64,000 bases of DNA, from assembly GCF_900102015.1 (NCBI RefSeq), contig NZ_FNAT01000002.1:558001-622000 (forward strand), given 5' to 3'. The first letter of the stretch is position 1; every line of letters starts with the position of its first letter. This DNA comes from Limimaricola pyoseonensis. GTDB lineage: Bacteria; Pseudomonadota; Alphaproteobacteria; Rhodobacterales; Rhodobacteraceae. The notes below the pieces were generated by a model. It searched no databases. It was not told where the DNA came from and was given only the letters and a program-made list of their open reading frames with translations. Positions 1 to 9,743 of this stretch are shown here, one piece after another. The translations under genes were made by a program, and so were the position numbers.

Positions 1-697
1 CGTCGACCTCCCAGCCCATGATCCGCAGCGTGTCGGGCCACATGTGCTGATGCGCAGGCCCGATCGCCACCGGCCCGCTGCCGCCCTCGGCGTCGCAGCT
101 CAGGCAGGCCGCCGCCGCGCCGTCGCCGAACAGCACCGTGGCGATGATGTCGGCCTTCTGCAGCCGGTCGGCGCGGAAGGAGGGCGTGCAGGCCTCGACC
201 ACCACCAGCAGCACCTTGCTGCCGGGGCGGGCGCGGGCGAGATCGGCGGCGATGCCGAGCCCGGCGGTGCCGCCGGCGCAGCCCAGCCCGAAGATCGGCA
301 CCCGCGTGACGTCGCCGCGAAACCCCATCGCGGCCGCGGCGCGCGCCTCGAAGCTCGGCGTGGCGATGCCGGTGGTGGAGACGGTGACGATGGTGTCGAC
401 CTCGTCGGCGCGCCAGCCCGCGCGGTCGAGCGCGCCGGTGGCGGCGTCGCGGAACATCTTCTCGCCGCCCTCGAGATAGACGGCGTTGCGGTCGGCCCAG
501 CCATGCGGCTCGTCGAACCACTCGAACGGCGCGACCGACCAGCGCCGCGCGATGCCCGACTGCGCGAAGCTCGCGGCGAGGCGTTCGAACTGCGGGTAGC
601 GGGGGCCGAGGATGCGCTCGGCATTGCGCCGGACCAGGTCCTGCGGCAGCTCATGCGCAGGCAGTGCGGTCGCGAGACCGTGCAGCGTCACGCTCAT
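1..697 (-). CDS. Type III polyketide synthase (chalcone/stilbene synthase family), 3' end cut by window edge
   Basis: The reverse strand opens at an ATG at 697 behind a GGGGGGA ribosome site and runs with no stop to base 1, giving 232 codons of the N-terminal half. The protein shows the thiolase-like fold signature with the active-site cysteine in FGLGCAGGTAGL at about residue 140, and KADIIATVLFGDGAAA further on, as in bacterial type III polyketide synthases. These homodimeric cytosolic enzymes condense acyl-CoA starters with malonyl-CoA. The catalytic His and Asn would lie beyond the edge, so the call rests on the N-terminal domain. Starter and product cannot be inferred. It is transcribed away from lipB with a 98-base gap between them. 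Confidence 0.8.
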   Translation of the reverse strand, partial: MSVTLHGLATALPAHELPQDLVRRNAERILGPRYPQFERLAASFAQSGIARRWSVAPFEWFDEPHGWADRNAVYLEGGEKMFRDAATGALDRAGWRADEVDTIVTVSTTGIATPSFEARAAAAMGFRGDVTRVPIFGLGCAGGTAGLGIAADLARARPGSKVLLVVVEACTPSFRADRLQKADIIATVLFGDGAAAACLSCDAEGGSGPVAIGPAHQHMWPDTLRIMGWEVD

Positions 698-795
698 GGA
701 TGTCCCCCCTTCTTTTCGGGGGCGACCGCGCCGTTATCCGATCCGCGCGTCGCCCTGGCCGGCCAACCGTAGCACCGGGGCAGGGGGTCGGGGGC

Positions 796-1470
796 TCACA
801 GTGACGTGGCGCGCCGCAATTCGCCGCCGACGCAGGCGCCGAAGCTGCGCTCCAGCGCCGCGTCGAGATCGGCCATCGTCACCGGCAGGCCGAGATCGAC
901 GAGGCTGGTCACGCCGTGTTCGGCGATGCCGCAGGGCACAATGCCGTCGAAATGCGACAGCTCCGGCTCCACGTTGATCGAGATGCCGTGGTAGCTCACC
1001 CAGCGGTGCAGCCGGATGCCGAGCGCGGCGATCTTGTCCTCGGCCACCGCGCCGGCGGGCCCGCGCGGCCGCTCGGGGCGGCGCACCCAGACCCCGACCC
1101 GGCCCTCGCGCAGCTCGCCCGCGACGTTGAACTCGGCCAGCGTCGCGATCACCCAGCCCTCCAGCGCCTTGACGAAGGCGCGCACGTCGCGGCCGCGCCG
1201 GCCGACATCGAGCATGACGTAGATCACCCGCTGGCCGGGGCCGTGATAGGTGTACTGCCCGCCGCGCCGCGTCTCGAACACCGGAAAGCGGTCCGGGTCG
1301 GTGAGGTCCGAGGCCTTGGCGCTGGTGCCGGCGGTGTAGAGCGGCGGATGCTCGAGCAGCCAGATCGCCTCCTCGGCCTCGCCGGCCGCGATCGCGCGGG
1401 CGCGCGCCTCCATCGCGGCCACCGCCGCCTCGTATTCCACGAGATCGTCACTCACGATCCAGTCCACCAT
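796..1470 (-). CDS. lipB: Lipoyl(octanoyl) transferase
   Basis: A 224-residue protein of normal length for LipB, which moves octanoyl from acyl carrier protein to the lipoyl domains of 2-oxoacid dehydrogenases and the glycine cleavage system in the cytosol. The family motif [13 protein letters not shown] lies at residues 68-80, and the catalytic lysine/cysteine pair appears as Lys146 (AEDKIAALG) and Cys180 (DGIVPCGI). The ATG at 1470 is used because the motif spacing from the N-terminus matches the family; no strong ribosome site is visible. It stands alone, between the polyketide synthase and tRNA-Leu. Confidence 0.95.
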   Translation of the reverse strand: MVDWIVSDDLVEYEAAVAAMEARARAIAAGEAEEAIWLLEHPPLYTAGTSAKASDLTDPDRFPVFETRRGGQYTYHGPGQRVIYVMLDVGRRGRDVRAFVKALEGWVIATLAEFNVAGELREGRVGVWVRRPERPRGPAGAVAEDKIAALGIRLHRWVSYHGISINVEPELSHFDGIVPCGIAEHGVTSLVDLGLPVTMADLDAALERSFGACVGGELRRATSL

Positions 1471-1632
1471 GGCCGCGCCCTTGCCCTGCCGTTGTCCTCC
1501 GGGCGGGCATGGCGCGCGCCGCGCCGAAAGTCAAAACGCGCGATTGCGACGTTGACGCCGGGTCCTCCGAAATTGTCTCTTGCGCTCCCCCGAACGGGCG
1601 GTCTATAGGCCCCCCAGCCTACCTGATCACGT

Positions 1633-1719
1633 GCGGTCGTGGCGGAATTGGTAGACGCGCAGCGTTGAGGTCGCTGTGGGGTAACTCCCGTGGAAGTTCG
1701 AGTCTTCTCGACCGCACCA
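1633..1719 (+). tRNA. tRNA-Leu(GAG)
   Basis: An 87-base cloverleaf with acceptor GCGGTCG paired to CGACCGC, discriminator A and an encoded CCA at 1717-1719. The anticodon arm CAGCG/CGCTG encloses GAG at 1667-1669, and a long variable arm with a TGGGG/CTCCC stem is typical of class II leucine tRNAs. It reads CTC/CTT codons. Confidence 0.97.
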
Positions 1720-2158
1720 ATCAGGCGGACCTGCCGAAGGGCAGGCCGCCGGGACTGGAAGGCACCATCCCCGACATGATCGTCCCGACCCGCCGCGCCC
1801 CCTGCGCATCGGCGGGGTTTGGCCGTTTCGGGCCGCGCAGTGCCTGCCGGCTTGTCGCGGGTCGTTTCCGACTTCAGATTGGATGAAAGCGACCTCGGGA
1901 ATCGCATTTCGGGCAGTCCCTCGAAAAAATACATCTCAGGGTTGCGCCGCAAGACCGCCGTTCCGGCCGCGGCCGCGTGCCGCCTAGCACCTGCGGATAT
2001 CCAAGCGGGGCAGGGCGATCGCGCCGCGCCGCAGCGCGAGTGACCTTAGGTTATTCGCGCCGCTTTCCTAATCGGTTGCAAACCGGGGGGACGCTTGTTT
2101 TAGTCTTGCTCGACAAGTGCGGAATACAATCCGCCGGCACAACAACGGGGAGCAAGGC
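1720..2158. other. Gene-free stretch between tRNA-Leu and the transporter
   Basis: No convincing gene is seen. Open frames here are GC-rich shadows without a ribosome site. The only element proposed is a weak promoter near the right end, listed separately; the rest is unexplained. Confidence 0.5.
2076..2104 (+). promoter_or_regulatory. Possible promoter of the polyamine-type transporter
   Basis: TTGCAA at 2076-2081 and TTTAGT at 2099-2104 are separated by 17 bases and resemble housekeeping -35/-10 boxes at 4 of 6 positions each. They lie about 55 bases before the chosen TTG start at 2159. This is pattern matching only. Confidence 0.3.
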
Positions 2159-3259
<1,101 letters not shown>

Positions 3260-3278
3260 GCGTCACGCGCGCCAGCGC

Positions 3279-3301
3279 GCGCGCCCCGCGAGGGGGCGCG
3301 C
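3279..3301 (+). other. GC-rich hairpin between ATPase and binding-protein genes
   Basis: GCGCGCCCC at 3279-3287 pairs perfectly with GGGGCGCGC at 3293-3301 around a 5-base loop. There is no T-run, so it is more likely an mRNA-processing or partial-termination element than a full terminator. Confidence 0.35.
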
Positions 3302-3374
3302 CGAATGCGGGGCACGGCCGCCCGGACGCCGCCCCCTGTCAGACCAAGAACCGGGTACAACACGGGAGAACTTC

Positions 3375-4499
3375 ATGAAGATCACTCGACTTCTGACCGC
3401 CACCACCGCGCTCGTGGCCACCGCCACCATCGCCGGGGCGGAAAGCCATGTCGAAATGGCCGACGAGATGACCATCGTCAGCTGGGGCGGCGCCTATCAG
3501 GAAAGCCAGCTCAAGGCCTATGTCGAGCCCTATCTCGAGCAGAACCCGGGCGTGACCGTCACCTGGGACGAAAGCTCGGCCGAGGCCGTGGCCAAGCTGC
3601 GCGCCCAGAACGAGGCCGGCAACGTCACCTGGGACCTCGTCGACGCCACCGCCGCCGACGCGATGCGCCTGTGCGACGAAGGCCTCGCGATGGAGGTCGA
3701 TCACGACGAGATCCTCGCCGCGGCGCCCGACGGCACCCCGGCATCGGAGGATTTCGGCGAGGAGATGCTGGTCTCCGACTGCTTCATCCCGCAGATCGCC
3801 TACTCCTATACCTTCGGCTACCGCAACGACGTGGCCGAGTGGAACGGCAACGAGCCCGACGACATCTGCGACGTCTTCGACCTCGAGAACTTCCCGGGCA
3901 CCCGCTCGCTCGAGAAGCGGCCGCACAACAACCTCGAATGGGCGCTGATCTGCGACGGCGTGGCCTATGAGGACGTCTACGACGTGCTCGAGACCGAGGA
4001 AGGCCAGGACCGCGCCTTCGCCAAGCTCGACACCATCAAGGACGACACCATCTGGTGGTCCTCGGGCGCCGACACGCCGCAGCTGCTCGCCGATGGCGAG
4101 GTGGTGTTCGGCTCGACCTACAACGGTCGCCTGTTCAGCCTCATCGTCGAGCAGGACCAGCCGGTCAACATGATGTGGGACACCCAGTCCTACGACCTCG
4201 ACGGCTGGATCATCCCCGAGGGTCTCGACGAGGCGCAGCTCGCCCGCGTGCAGGACTTCCTGTACTTCGCGACCGACACCCAGCGTCTCGCCGACCAGGC
4301 CAAGTACATCTCCTACGGTCCGGCCCGGAAATCCTCCGCGCCGCTGGTGGGCGAGCATGCCGAGCTGGGCATCGACATGGCGCCGCACATGCCGACCAAC
4401 CCGGACAACGCGCAGAACGCCTTCGTGCAGAACTACGAATGGTGGGCCGACTACCGCGACGACCTGGACAGCAAGTTCCAGGCCTGGCTCGCGCAGTGA
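3375..4499 (+). CDS. Periplasmic substrate-binding protein of a polyamine-type ABC transporter
   Basis: A 374-residue extracellular solute-binding protein (SBP_bac_8/PotD-PotF superfamily) that captures the substrate and delivers it to the permeases. The N-terminus is a Sec signal peptide: two basic residues, a hydrophobic TALVATATIAGA stretch and cleavage near AGA-ES at about residue 23. The mature part starts with the family pattern MTIVSWGGAYQESQ. The ATG at 3375 follows a GGGAGAA ribosome site. Ligand could be spermidine, putrescine or another amine or organic acid; binding-site residues were not traced. It lies 115 bases after the ATPase gene, and a strong hairpin follows it. Confidence 0.92.
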   Translation: MKITRLLTATTALVATATIAGAESHVEMADEMTIVSWGGAYQESQLKAYVEPYLEQNPGVTVTWDESSAEAVAKLRAQNEAGNVTWDLVDATAADAMRLCDEGLAMEVDHDEILAAAPDGTPASEDFGEEMLVSDCFIPQIAYSYTFGYRNDVAEWNGNEPDDICDVFDLENFPGTRSLEKRPHNNLEWALICDGVAYEDVYDVLETEEGQDRAFAKLDTIKDDTIWWSSGADTPQLLADGEVVFGSTYNGRLFSLIVEQDQPVNMMWDTQSYDLDGWIIPEGLDEAQLARVQDFLYFATDTQRLADQAKYISYGPARKSSAPLVGEHAELGIDMAPHMPTNPDNAQNAFVQNYEWWADYRDDLDSKFQAWLAQ

Positions 4500-4521
4500 C
4501 GCCGCGCGCGTGACCCGACAG

Positions 4522-4548
4522 GGGAGGGGGCCGAACGGGCCCCCTCCC
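4522..4548 (+). terminator. Strong hairpin after the binding-protein gene (attenuator)
   Basis: GGGAGGGGGCC at 4522-4532 pairs with GGCCCCCTCCC at 4538-4548 around a 5-base loop. Only a short TTT follows at 4556-4558, so read-through is expected. Such hairpins often protect the binding-protein mRNA and lower permease expression. Confidence 0.5.
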
Positions 4549-4570
4549 GACCCCCTTTGACGGAGGCATG

Positions 4571-6160
4571 ATGACCGACAGCGCGATGACACCCCCGAAG
4601 CAGCCGATGGCGGCGCTGCCGGGCGGCGAGGTGACGGAAGGCCCGATGCTCGCGGCCGACGGCACGCCGCTCAAGGCCAGCCTGAAGCGCGCGCTCAGGC
4701 GCGAGAAGCTGCGTGCCCTGCTGCTGATCTCGCCGCTGCTGATCTTCATCCTGGTGGCCTTCGTGGCCCCGATCGCCGACATGCTGTTCCGCTCGGTCGA
4801 GAACCAGATCGTGTCCGAGACCCTGCCGCGCACCGTCGCCGCGCTCGAGGCCGACGAGGCCCTGCCAGAGGAGGCGCCCGGCGAGGAGGTGTTCCACGCG
4901 CTCTACACCGACCTGGTGATCGCCGAGGAATACAAGGTCCACACCCGGCTCGGCAGCCGGCTGAACTACGAGATGACGGGCCTGTCGTCGCTGTTCCGCG
5001 GCACCGGCCGCGATGTCGGCCGCTTCGACACCGACATCTACACCGACCAGTTCGTCGAGGCCGAACCGGCGCTCGAGGATCCGGTCAACTGGTCGAACTG
5101 GATGTCCGAGGAGGAGATCCGCGACGCGCTGCCGCTGACCGCCGACGCCTGGGACGCCTGGACCACGCTCACCGTCGAGGCGAACGAGGACGACCCGCTC
5201 GAGGAGGACGTGGCCGACTTCGTCTACACCGCGCTCTACCGCGACCTCGCCAACGGTGCCGCGCCCGCGAACTTCCCCGATGTCGACGTCTCGAGCTTCG
5301 AGACCGTCTCGATCAGGGCGCTGTTCGAGGACAGCGACGAGGACTGGCTCGACCCCGAGGTCTGGCAGGTCATCCAGACCTACAGCCCGGCCTATACCGA
5401 CGGCTACTTCCTGAACTCGGTCGACATGATGAACGGCCCGGGCGGCGATGCCCAGTGGCGCCCGGACGACGAGCAGATCTATCTCAAGCTGTTCTGGCGC
5501 ACCATGTGGATGTCGATGGCGATCACCTTCTCCTGCATCCTGCTGGGCTACCCGATCGCCTACCTGCTCTCGACGCTGCCGCTGCGCTCGGCCAACGTGC
5601 TGATGATCCTGGTGCTGCTGCCGTTCTGGACCTCGCTGCTGGTGCGGACCAGCGCATGGAAGGTGCTGCTGCAGCAGCAGGGCGTGATCAACGACACGCT
5701 GGTCTGGATCGGCATCGTGTCGGACGCCAACCGCCTGGCGCTGATCAACAACGCCACCGGCACGATCATCGCCATGACGCACATCCTGCTGCCCTTCATG
5801 ATCCTGCCGCTCTACTCGGTGATGAAGACGATCCCGCCCTCCTACGTGCGGGCCGCGAAATCGATGGGCGCGAACGACTGGACCGCCTTCTGGCGCGTGT
5901 GGTTCCCGCTCTCGATCCCGGGCATCGGTGCCGGCTCGATCCTCGCCTTCATCCTGTCGATCGGCTACTACATCACCCCCGAGATCGTCGGCGGCACCGA
6001 GGGCGTGTTCATCTCGAACCGGATCGCCTACCACATCTCGTCCTCGCTGAACTGGGGTCTGGCGGCCGCGCTCGGCTCGATCCTGCTGGCGCTCGTGCTG
6101 GTGCTCTACTGGCTCTACGACCGCATCGTCGGCATCGACAACGTCAAGCTGGGAGGCTGA
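4571..6160 (+). CDS. ABC transporter permease, PotB-like, with a large periplasmic insertion
   Basis: Inner-membrane permease of the polyamine-type importer. One membrane segment lies at about residues 46-70. A hydrophilic acidic region of roughly 230 residues (about 72-305) follows, then the canonical PotB core of five or so segments with the ATPase-contacting EAA loop (AAKSMGANDWTAFWRVWFP) near residues 426-445. Typical PotB proteins have about 280-310 residues; this one has 529, and the excess is the segment between the first two helices. ATGs at 4568 and 4571 are both possible. GGAGG at 4562-4566 favours 4571. Only 4 bases separate it from the next permease gene. Confidence 0.9.
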   Translation: MTDSAMTPPKQPMAALPGGEVTEGPMLAADGTPLKASLKRALRREKLRALLLISPLLIFILVAFVAPIADMLFRSVENQIVSETLPRTVAALEADEALPEEAPGEEVFHALYTDLVIAEEYKVHTRLGSRLNYEMTGLSSLFRGTGRDVGRFDTDIYTDQFVEAEPALEDPVNWSNWMSEEEIRDALPLTADAWDAWTTLTVEANEDDPLEEDVADFVYTALYRDLANGAAPANFPDVDVSSFETVSIRALFEDSDEDWLDPEVWQVIQTYSPAYTDGYFLNSVDMMNGPGGDAQWRPDDEQIYLKLFWRTMWMSMAITFSCILLGYPIAYLLSTLPLRSANVLMILVLLPFWTSLLVRTSAWKVLLQQQGVINDTLVWIGIVSDANRLALINNATGTIIAMTHILLPFMILPLYSVMKTIPPSYVRAAKSMGANDWTAFWRVWFPLSIPGIGAGSILAFILSIGYYITPEIVGGTEGVFISNRIAYHISSSLNWGLAAALGSILLALVLVLYWLYDRIVGIDNVKLGG

Positions 6161-6164
6161 GAGA

Positions 6165-7019
6165 ATGGCTGCACTTCCCCCCTATGCCTCGACCGGCCAG
6201 AAGATCTGGCACTATGCCTACAGGGCGATCTGCGCGGCGATCTTCTTCTTCCTGATCGCGCCGATCCTGGTGATCATTCCGCTGTCGTTCAACGCGGAGA
6301 ACTTCTTCACCTTCACGCCCGAGATGCTGCGGCTGGACCCGGAGGGCTACTCGCTCAAGCACTACCGCGACTTCTTCGGCAACCCGGACTGGCAGGTGCC
6401 GCTGTGGAATTCGCTGAAGATCGCCCCCGTGGCCACCTTCCTGTCGGTGGCGCTGGGCACGCTCGCCGCGATCGGCCTGAGCCAGCCGCATGTGCCGTTC
6501 CGCCGGGCGATCATGGCGACGCTGATCTCGCCGATGATCGTGCCGCTGATCATCTCGGCCGCCGGCATGTATTTCTTCTACAGCCGGATCGGCCTGCAGG
6601 GGACTTACTGGGGCGTGGTCCTCGCCCATGCGGCGCTGGGCATCCCCTTCGTGATCATCACCGTGACCGCGACGCTGGTGGGCTTCGACCGCTCGCTGAC
6701 CCGGGCGGCGGCCAATCTCGGGGCGGGGCCGGTGCGCACCTTCTTCAAGGTGCAGATGCCGCTGATCCTGCCCGGCGTGGTCTCGGGCGGCCTCTTCGCC
6801 TTCATCACCTCCTTCGACGAGGTGGTGGTGGTGCTCTTCGTCGGCTCCGCCGGCCAGAAGACGCTGCCCTGGCAGATGTTCACCGGCCTGCGCGAGCAGA
6901 TCTCGCCCACCATCCTCGCCGCCGCGACGGTGCTGATCTCGATCTCGGTGGTGCTGCTGGTGACGCTCGAGGTGCTGCGCCGCCGCTCCGAACGGCTTCG
7001 GGGCATGAGCCCGGGCTGA
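6165..7019 (+). CDS. ABC transporter permease, PotC-like
   Basis: A 284-residue inner-membrane permease of ordinary length, pairing with the larger upstream permease. About six hydrophobic segments are seen, beginning with AICAAIFFFLIAPILVIIPLSF. The EAA loop (TRAAANLGAGPVRTFFKVQMPLILPG) lies at about residues 180-205. It starts 4 bases after the previous stop behind GGGAGGC and ends the cluster; a rho-independent terminator follows. Confidence 0.93.
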   Translation: MAALPPYASTGQKIWHYAYRAICAAIFFFLIAPILVIIPLSFNAENFFTFTPEMLRLDPEGYSLKHYRDFFGNPDWQVPLWNSLKIAPVATFLSVALGTLAAIGLSQPHVPFRRAIMATLISPMIVPLIISAAGMYFFYSRIGLQGTYWGVVLAHAALGIPFVIITVTATLVGFDRSLTRAAANLGAGPVRTFFKVQMPLILPGVVSGGLFAFITSFDEVVVVLFVGSAGQKTLPWQMFTGLREQISPTILAAATVLISISVVLLVTLEVLRRRSERLRGMSPG

Positions 7020-7050
7020 TCCCGCGCCACGCAGGACCACGATCTTCGAG

Positions 7051-7077
7051 ACGCCCCGCCATCCGCGCGGGGCGTTT
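7051..7077 (+). terminator. Rho-independent terminator after the transporter cluster
   Basis: ACGCCCCGC at 7051-7059 pairs with GCGGGGCGT at 7067-7075 around a 7-base loop and is followed by TT. It lies between convergent genes, so it may also serve the minus-strand AEC transporter that ends at 7113. Confidence 0.65.
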
Positions 7078-7112
7078 CACGTTTGACAGGGGTCCTTCGA
7101 AGGGTTCCGCGC

Positions 7113-8042
7113 TCAGGGCAGCAGCGACAGCCAGATCGTCGCGGTGAGGATCGAGACTCCCGTTCCGATCAGCACCGCCGAGGCCGCCACCCGCTTGGCC
7201 GTGCCGTAGATCGAGGCGAAGAGATAGGCGTTCACCCCCGGCGCCATCGCCGCGGTGATGATCGCCGAGCGGAACGCCTCGACCCGGAGGCCGGCCATGC
7301 TGCCCAGCACCCAGACCACGACCGGGTGCAGCACCAGCGACACCGCCACCACGTAGAGGATCACCCGCATGTCGCCCTCGGGCTTGTAGCGGTAGAGGAT
7401 GCCGCCCAGACCGAACAGCGCCGCCGGCAGCGCCGCGCGCGCCATCAGCTCCAGCGCCTGCACCAGGACCTCGGGCATCGGCAGGCCCGACAGGTTCACC
7501 ACCGCGCCCAGCCCGATGCCGAGGATCAGCGAGTTGCGGCTCATCGCCTTGAGCACCTTGCCCGGCAGCTGGCGCAGCGCGCCGCCGCGGGCGCGCGCCA
7601 GCTCCATCGCGGTGATGCCGATGGCGTAGCAGATCGGCGAGTGGATCGCGATGATCGCGAAGTTGGCCTGCAGCGCGTCGGCGCCATAGGCGCGCTCGGT
7701 GATCGGCAGGCCCAGAAGCAGCGAGTTCGAGAACAGCCCGACGAAGCCGATCGCGACCGAATCCTCGAGCGTGCGGCCGAAGATGTAATACGCCCCCAGA
7801 AGCCCCGCCGCGAAGCCGGCCAGCGCGCCGGCATAGAAGCTGCCCAGCAGCGCGAACTCGAACTCCTGCGCGAGGTCGAGCCGCGCGATGGCGAGGAACA
7901 GCAGGCAGGGGATGGCGAAGCTCTGCGCGAAGGTCATCAGACCGTCGACGGCGCTTTCGGTGATCCAGCCCCGCCATGCGGAGAGGTAGCCGAAGCCCAG
8001 CACGAGGAAGACGGGCAGGGTGACGGAAAGCAGCAGCAGCAT
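7113..8042 (-). CDS. AEC (auxin efflux carrier) family transporter
   Basis: A 309-residue membrane protein with about ten hydrophobic helices in two bundles, the architecture of the AEC/Mem_trans family of secondary carriers. Characteristic segments are FLVLGFGYLSAWRGW near the N-terminus, GLFSNSLLLGLPI mid-protein with the conserved N-S-L-L-L-G-P pattern, and APGVNAYLFASIYG near the C-terminus. Bacterial members export organic acids or similar anions; the substrate here is unknown. It lies 78 bases downstream of the MBL-fold gene on the same strand and may be co-transcribed. Confidence 0.88.
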   Translation of the reverse strand: MLLLLSVTLPVFLVLGFGYLSAWRGWITESAVDGLMTFAQSFAIPCLLFLAIARLDLAQEFEFALLGSFYAGALAGFAAGLLGAYYIFGRTLEDSVAIGFVGLFSNSLLLGLPITERAYGADALQANFAIIAIHSPICYAIGITAMELARARGGALRQLPGKVLKAMSRNSLILGIGLGAVVNLSGLPMPEVLVQALELMARAALPAALFGLGGILYRYKPEGDMRVILYVVAVSLVLHPVVVWVLGSMAGLRVEAFRSAIITAAMAPGVNAYLFASIYGTAKRVAASAVLIGTGVSILTATIWLSLLP

Positions 8043-8120
8043 TCGGACGGCTCCGCGCGGACCGGGGCCGCGGTGATGCGTGGATCGGGAAGGGCCGGGG
8101 GCGCGGCGCGTCCCCGGCGC

Positions 8121-8921
8121 TCAGATGTCGAAGTGGAGCGTCATCCCGTCATGGGCCGGGGTGACGTGGTCCGGCGTCTCCGCCGCGACGGTGGCGTAGT
8201 CGAGGTCGAAATGCATGTTGGTCAGCACCGCGCGGGCCGGAGCGGCGCGGGCGATCCAGTCGAGCGTCAGCTCCAGATGCGCGTGGCTCGGATGCGGCTT
8301 GCGGCGCAGCGCGTCGACGATCAGACAGTCGAGCCCGTCGAGATGGCGCCAGGCGGCCTCGGGGATCTCGTTGACGTCCGGCAGGTAGGCCATGCCGCCG
8401 CAGCGCAGCCCCAGCGCGGTGATGTTGCCATGCACGAGGTCGAAGGGCGTGAGACGGATCTCGCCGCCCGCGCCGTCCACCACCACCTCGCCCGCGATCC
8501 GGTGCAGGTCGCAGATCGGCGGGTAGTCCGAGCCCGGCGGCGTCTCGAAGGCATAACCGAAGCGGTCGAGCAGCGCCTCGGAGGTCGGCGCGTCGGCCCA
8601 GCATTGCAGCCGCGACCGCATGTTGAAGGCGATCATCCGCAGGTCGTCGATGCCGTGCACGTGGTCGGCATGGGCATGGGTCCAGACCACCGCGTCAAGC
8701 TCGCCCACCCCGGCGTCGAGCATCTGCTGGCGCAGGTCGGGCGAGGTGTCGACCAGCACGCGGGTGACGCCGTTCGGCCCGTGCCGCGTCAGCAGGAGCG
8801 AGCAGCGCGTGCGCGCGTTGCGCGGCTCGGCCGGGTCGCAATCGCCCCAGCGATTGCCCAGCCGCGGCACGCCGCCCGAGGAGCCGCAACCGAGTATGCG
8901 CGCCTCGAGCCGGTCGCTCAT
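8121..8921 (-). CDS. MBL-fold metallo-hydrolase, PhnP/cyclic phosphodiesterase-like
   Basis: A 266-residue protein with the metallo-beta-lactamase metal site HAHADH at residues 82-87, an N-terminal GCGSSGGVPR loop and a further metal-ligand histidine in DLVHGN. This is the group that includes the phosphoribosyl 1,2-cyclic phosphate phosphodiesterase PhnP, but no phn genes are nearby, so the substrate is uncertain. Its ATG at 8921 overlaps the tatD stop by 4 bases (ATGA), so translation is probably coupled in the tmk-holB-tatD operon. Confidence 0.88.
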   Translation of the reverse strand: MSDRLEARILGCGSSGGVPRLGNRWGDCDPAEPRNARTRCSLLLTRHGPNGVTRVLVDTSPDLRQQMLDAGVGELDAVVWTHAHADHVHGIDDLRMIAFNMRSRLQCWADAPTSEALLDRFGYAFETPPGSDYPPICDLHRIAGEVVVDGAGGEIRLTPFDLVHGNITALGLRCGGMAYLPDVNEIPEAAWRHLDGLDCLIVDALRRKPHPSHAHLELTLDWIARAAPARAVLTNMHFDLDYATVAAETPDHVTPAHDGMTLHFDI

Positions 8922-9736
8922 GCTTCGCTCCGTTCCGGGGCCCAGGCCGCGGCCTTGGCGAAGAGACGGTCGAAATTGCCGCTGGTCTTCGCCGCGAAAT
9001 CGGGCAGGGACAGGCCGAACAGCTCGGCGCCGACCTTGGCCGTGTGGGCGGTGTAGGCGGGCTCGTTGCGCTTGCCGCGATGCGGCGGCGGCGCGAGATA
9101 GGGGCTGTCGGTCTCGACCAGGATGCGGTCGAGCGGCGCGGCCTCGAAGATCTCGCGCAGCTCACCCGAGCGCGGGAAGGCGGCGATGCCGGACATCGAC
9201 AGGTAGAAGCCGAGATCGAGCGCCGCGCGCGCGAGCCCCGCGCCCGAGGAGAAGCAGTGCATCATGCACCGGTATTCGCCGGCGGCGTGCTCTTCGGACA
9301 GGATGCGCGCCATGTCCTTGTCGGCGTCGCGCGCATGGATGATCAGCGGCAGGCCGGTGCGGCGCGCGGCCTCGATATGGATGCGCAGGCTTTCCTGCTG
9401 TACCGCCTTGCTCTCGGCGGTGTAGTGGTAGTCGAGCCCGGTCTCGCCGATGCCGACCATCTTCGGGTGCGCGGCCAGCGCCACCAGATCCTCCACGGAG
9501 GCGAGCGGCTCGTCGGCGGCGCTCATCGGGTGGGTGCCGGCGGCCCAGAAGACCGGGTCATGCGCCTCGGCGATGGCGCGGACGCTGTCCGCGTTCTTCA
9601 GCTTGGTGCAGATCGTGACCATCCGCGTCACGCCGGCAGCAAGCGCGCGGTCGATCACCGCGGCGCGCTCCTCGGCGAAGTCGGGAAAGTCGAGATGGCA
9701 ATGCGCGTCGACGAGTTGGAAGTCTTGGGAAGTCAT
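8918..9736 (-). CDS. tatD: TatD family metal-dependent hydrolase/DNase
   Basis: A 272-residue TIM-barrel hydrolase. The metal-binding VDAHCHLDF motif lies at residues 9-17, followed by GIGETGLDY, the HARDAD region, HCFSS and the C-terminal ETDSPYLAPPPHRGKRNEP signature. TatD proteins are cytosolic 3'-5' deoxyribonucleases with proposed roles in DNA repair or quality control; position after holB is a common arrangement. It starts 7 bases after the holB stop and overlaps the next start by 4 bases. Confidence 0.93.
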   Translation of the reverse strand: MTSQDFQLVDAHCHLDFPDFAEERAAVIDRALAAGVTRMVTICTKLKNADSVRAIAEAHDPVFWAAGTHPMSAADEPLASVEDLVALAAHPKMVGIGETGLDYHYTAESKAVQQESLRIHIEAARRTGLPLIIHARDADKDMARILSEEHAAGEYRCMMHCFSSGAGLARAALDLGFYLSMSGIAAFPRSGELREIFEAAPLDRILVETDSPYLAPPPHRGKRNEPAYTAHTAKVGAELFGLSLPDFAAKTSGNFDRLFAKAAAWAPERSEA

Positions 9737-9743
9737 CTGGCCT

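Noticed and set aside
1452-1952. A minus-strand frame upstream of lipB
   Set aside because: It covers the tRNA-Leu gene and has no ribosome site or family likeness.
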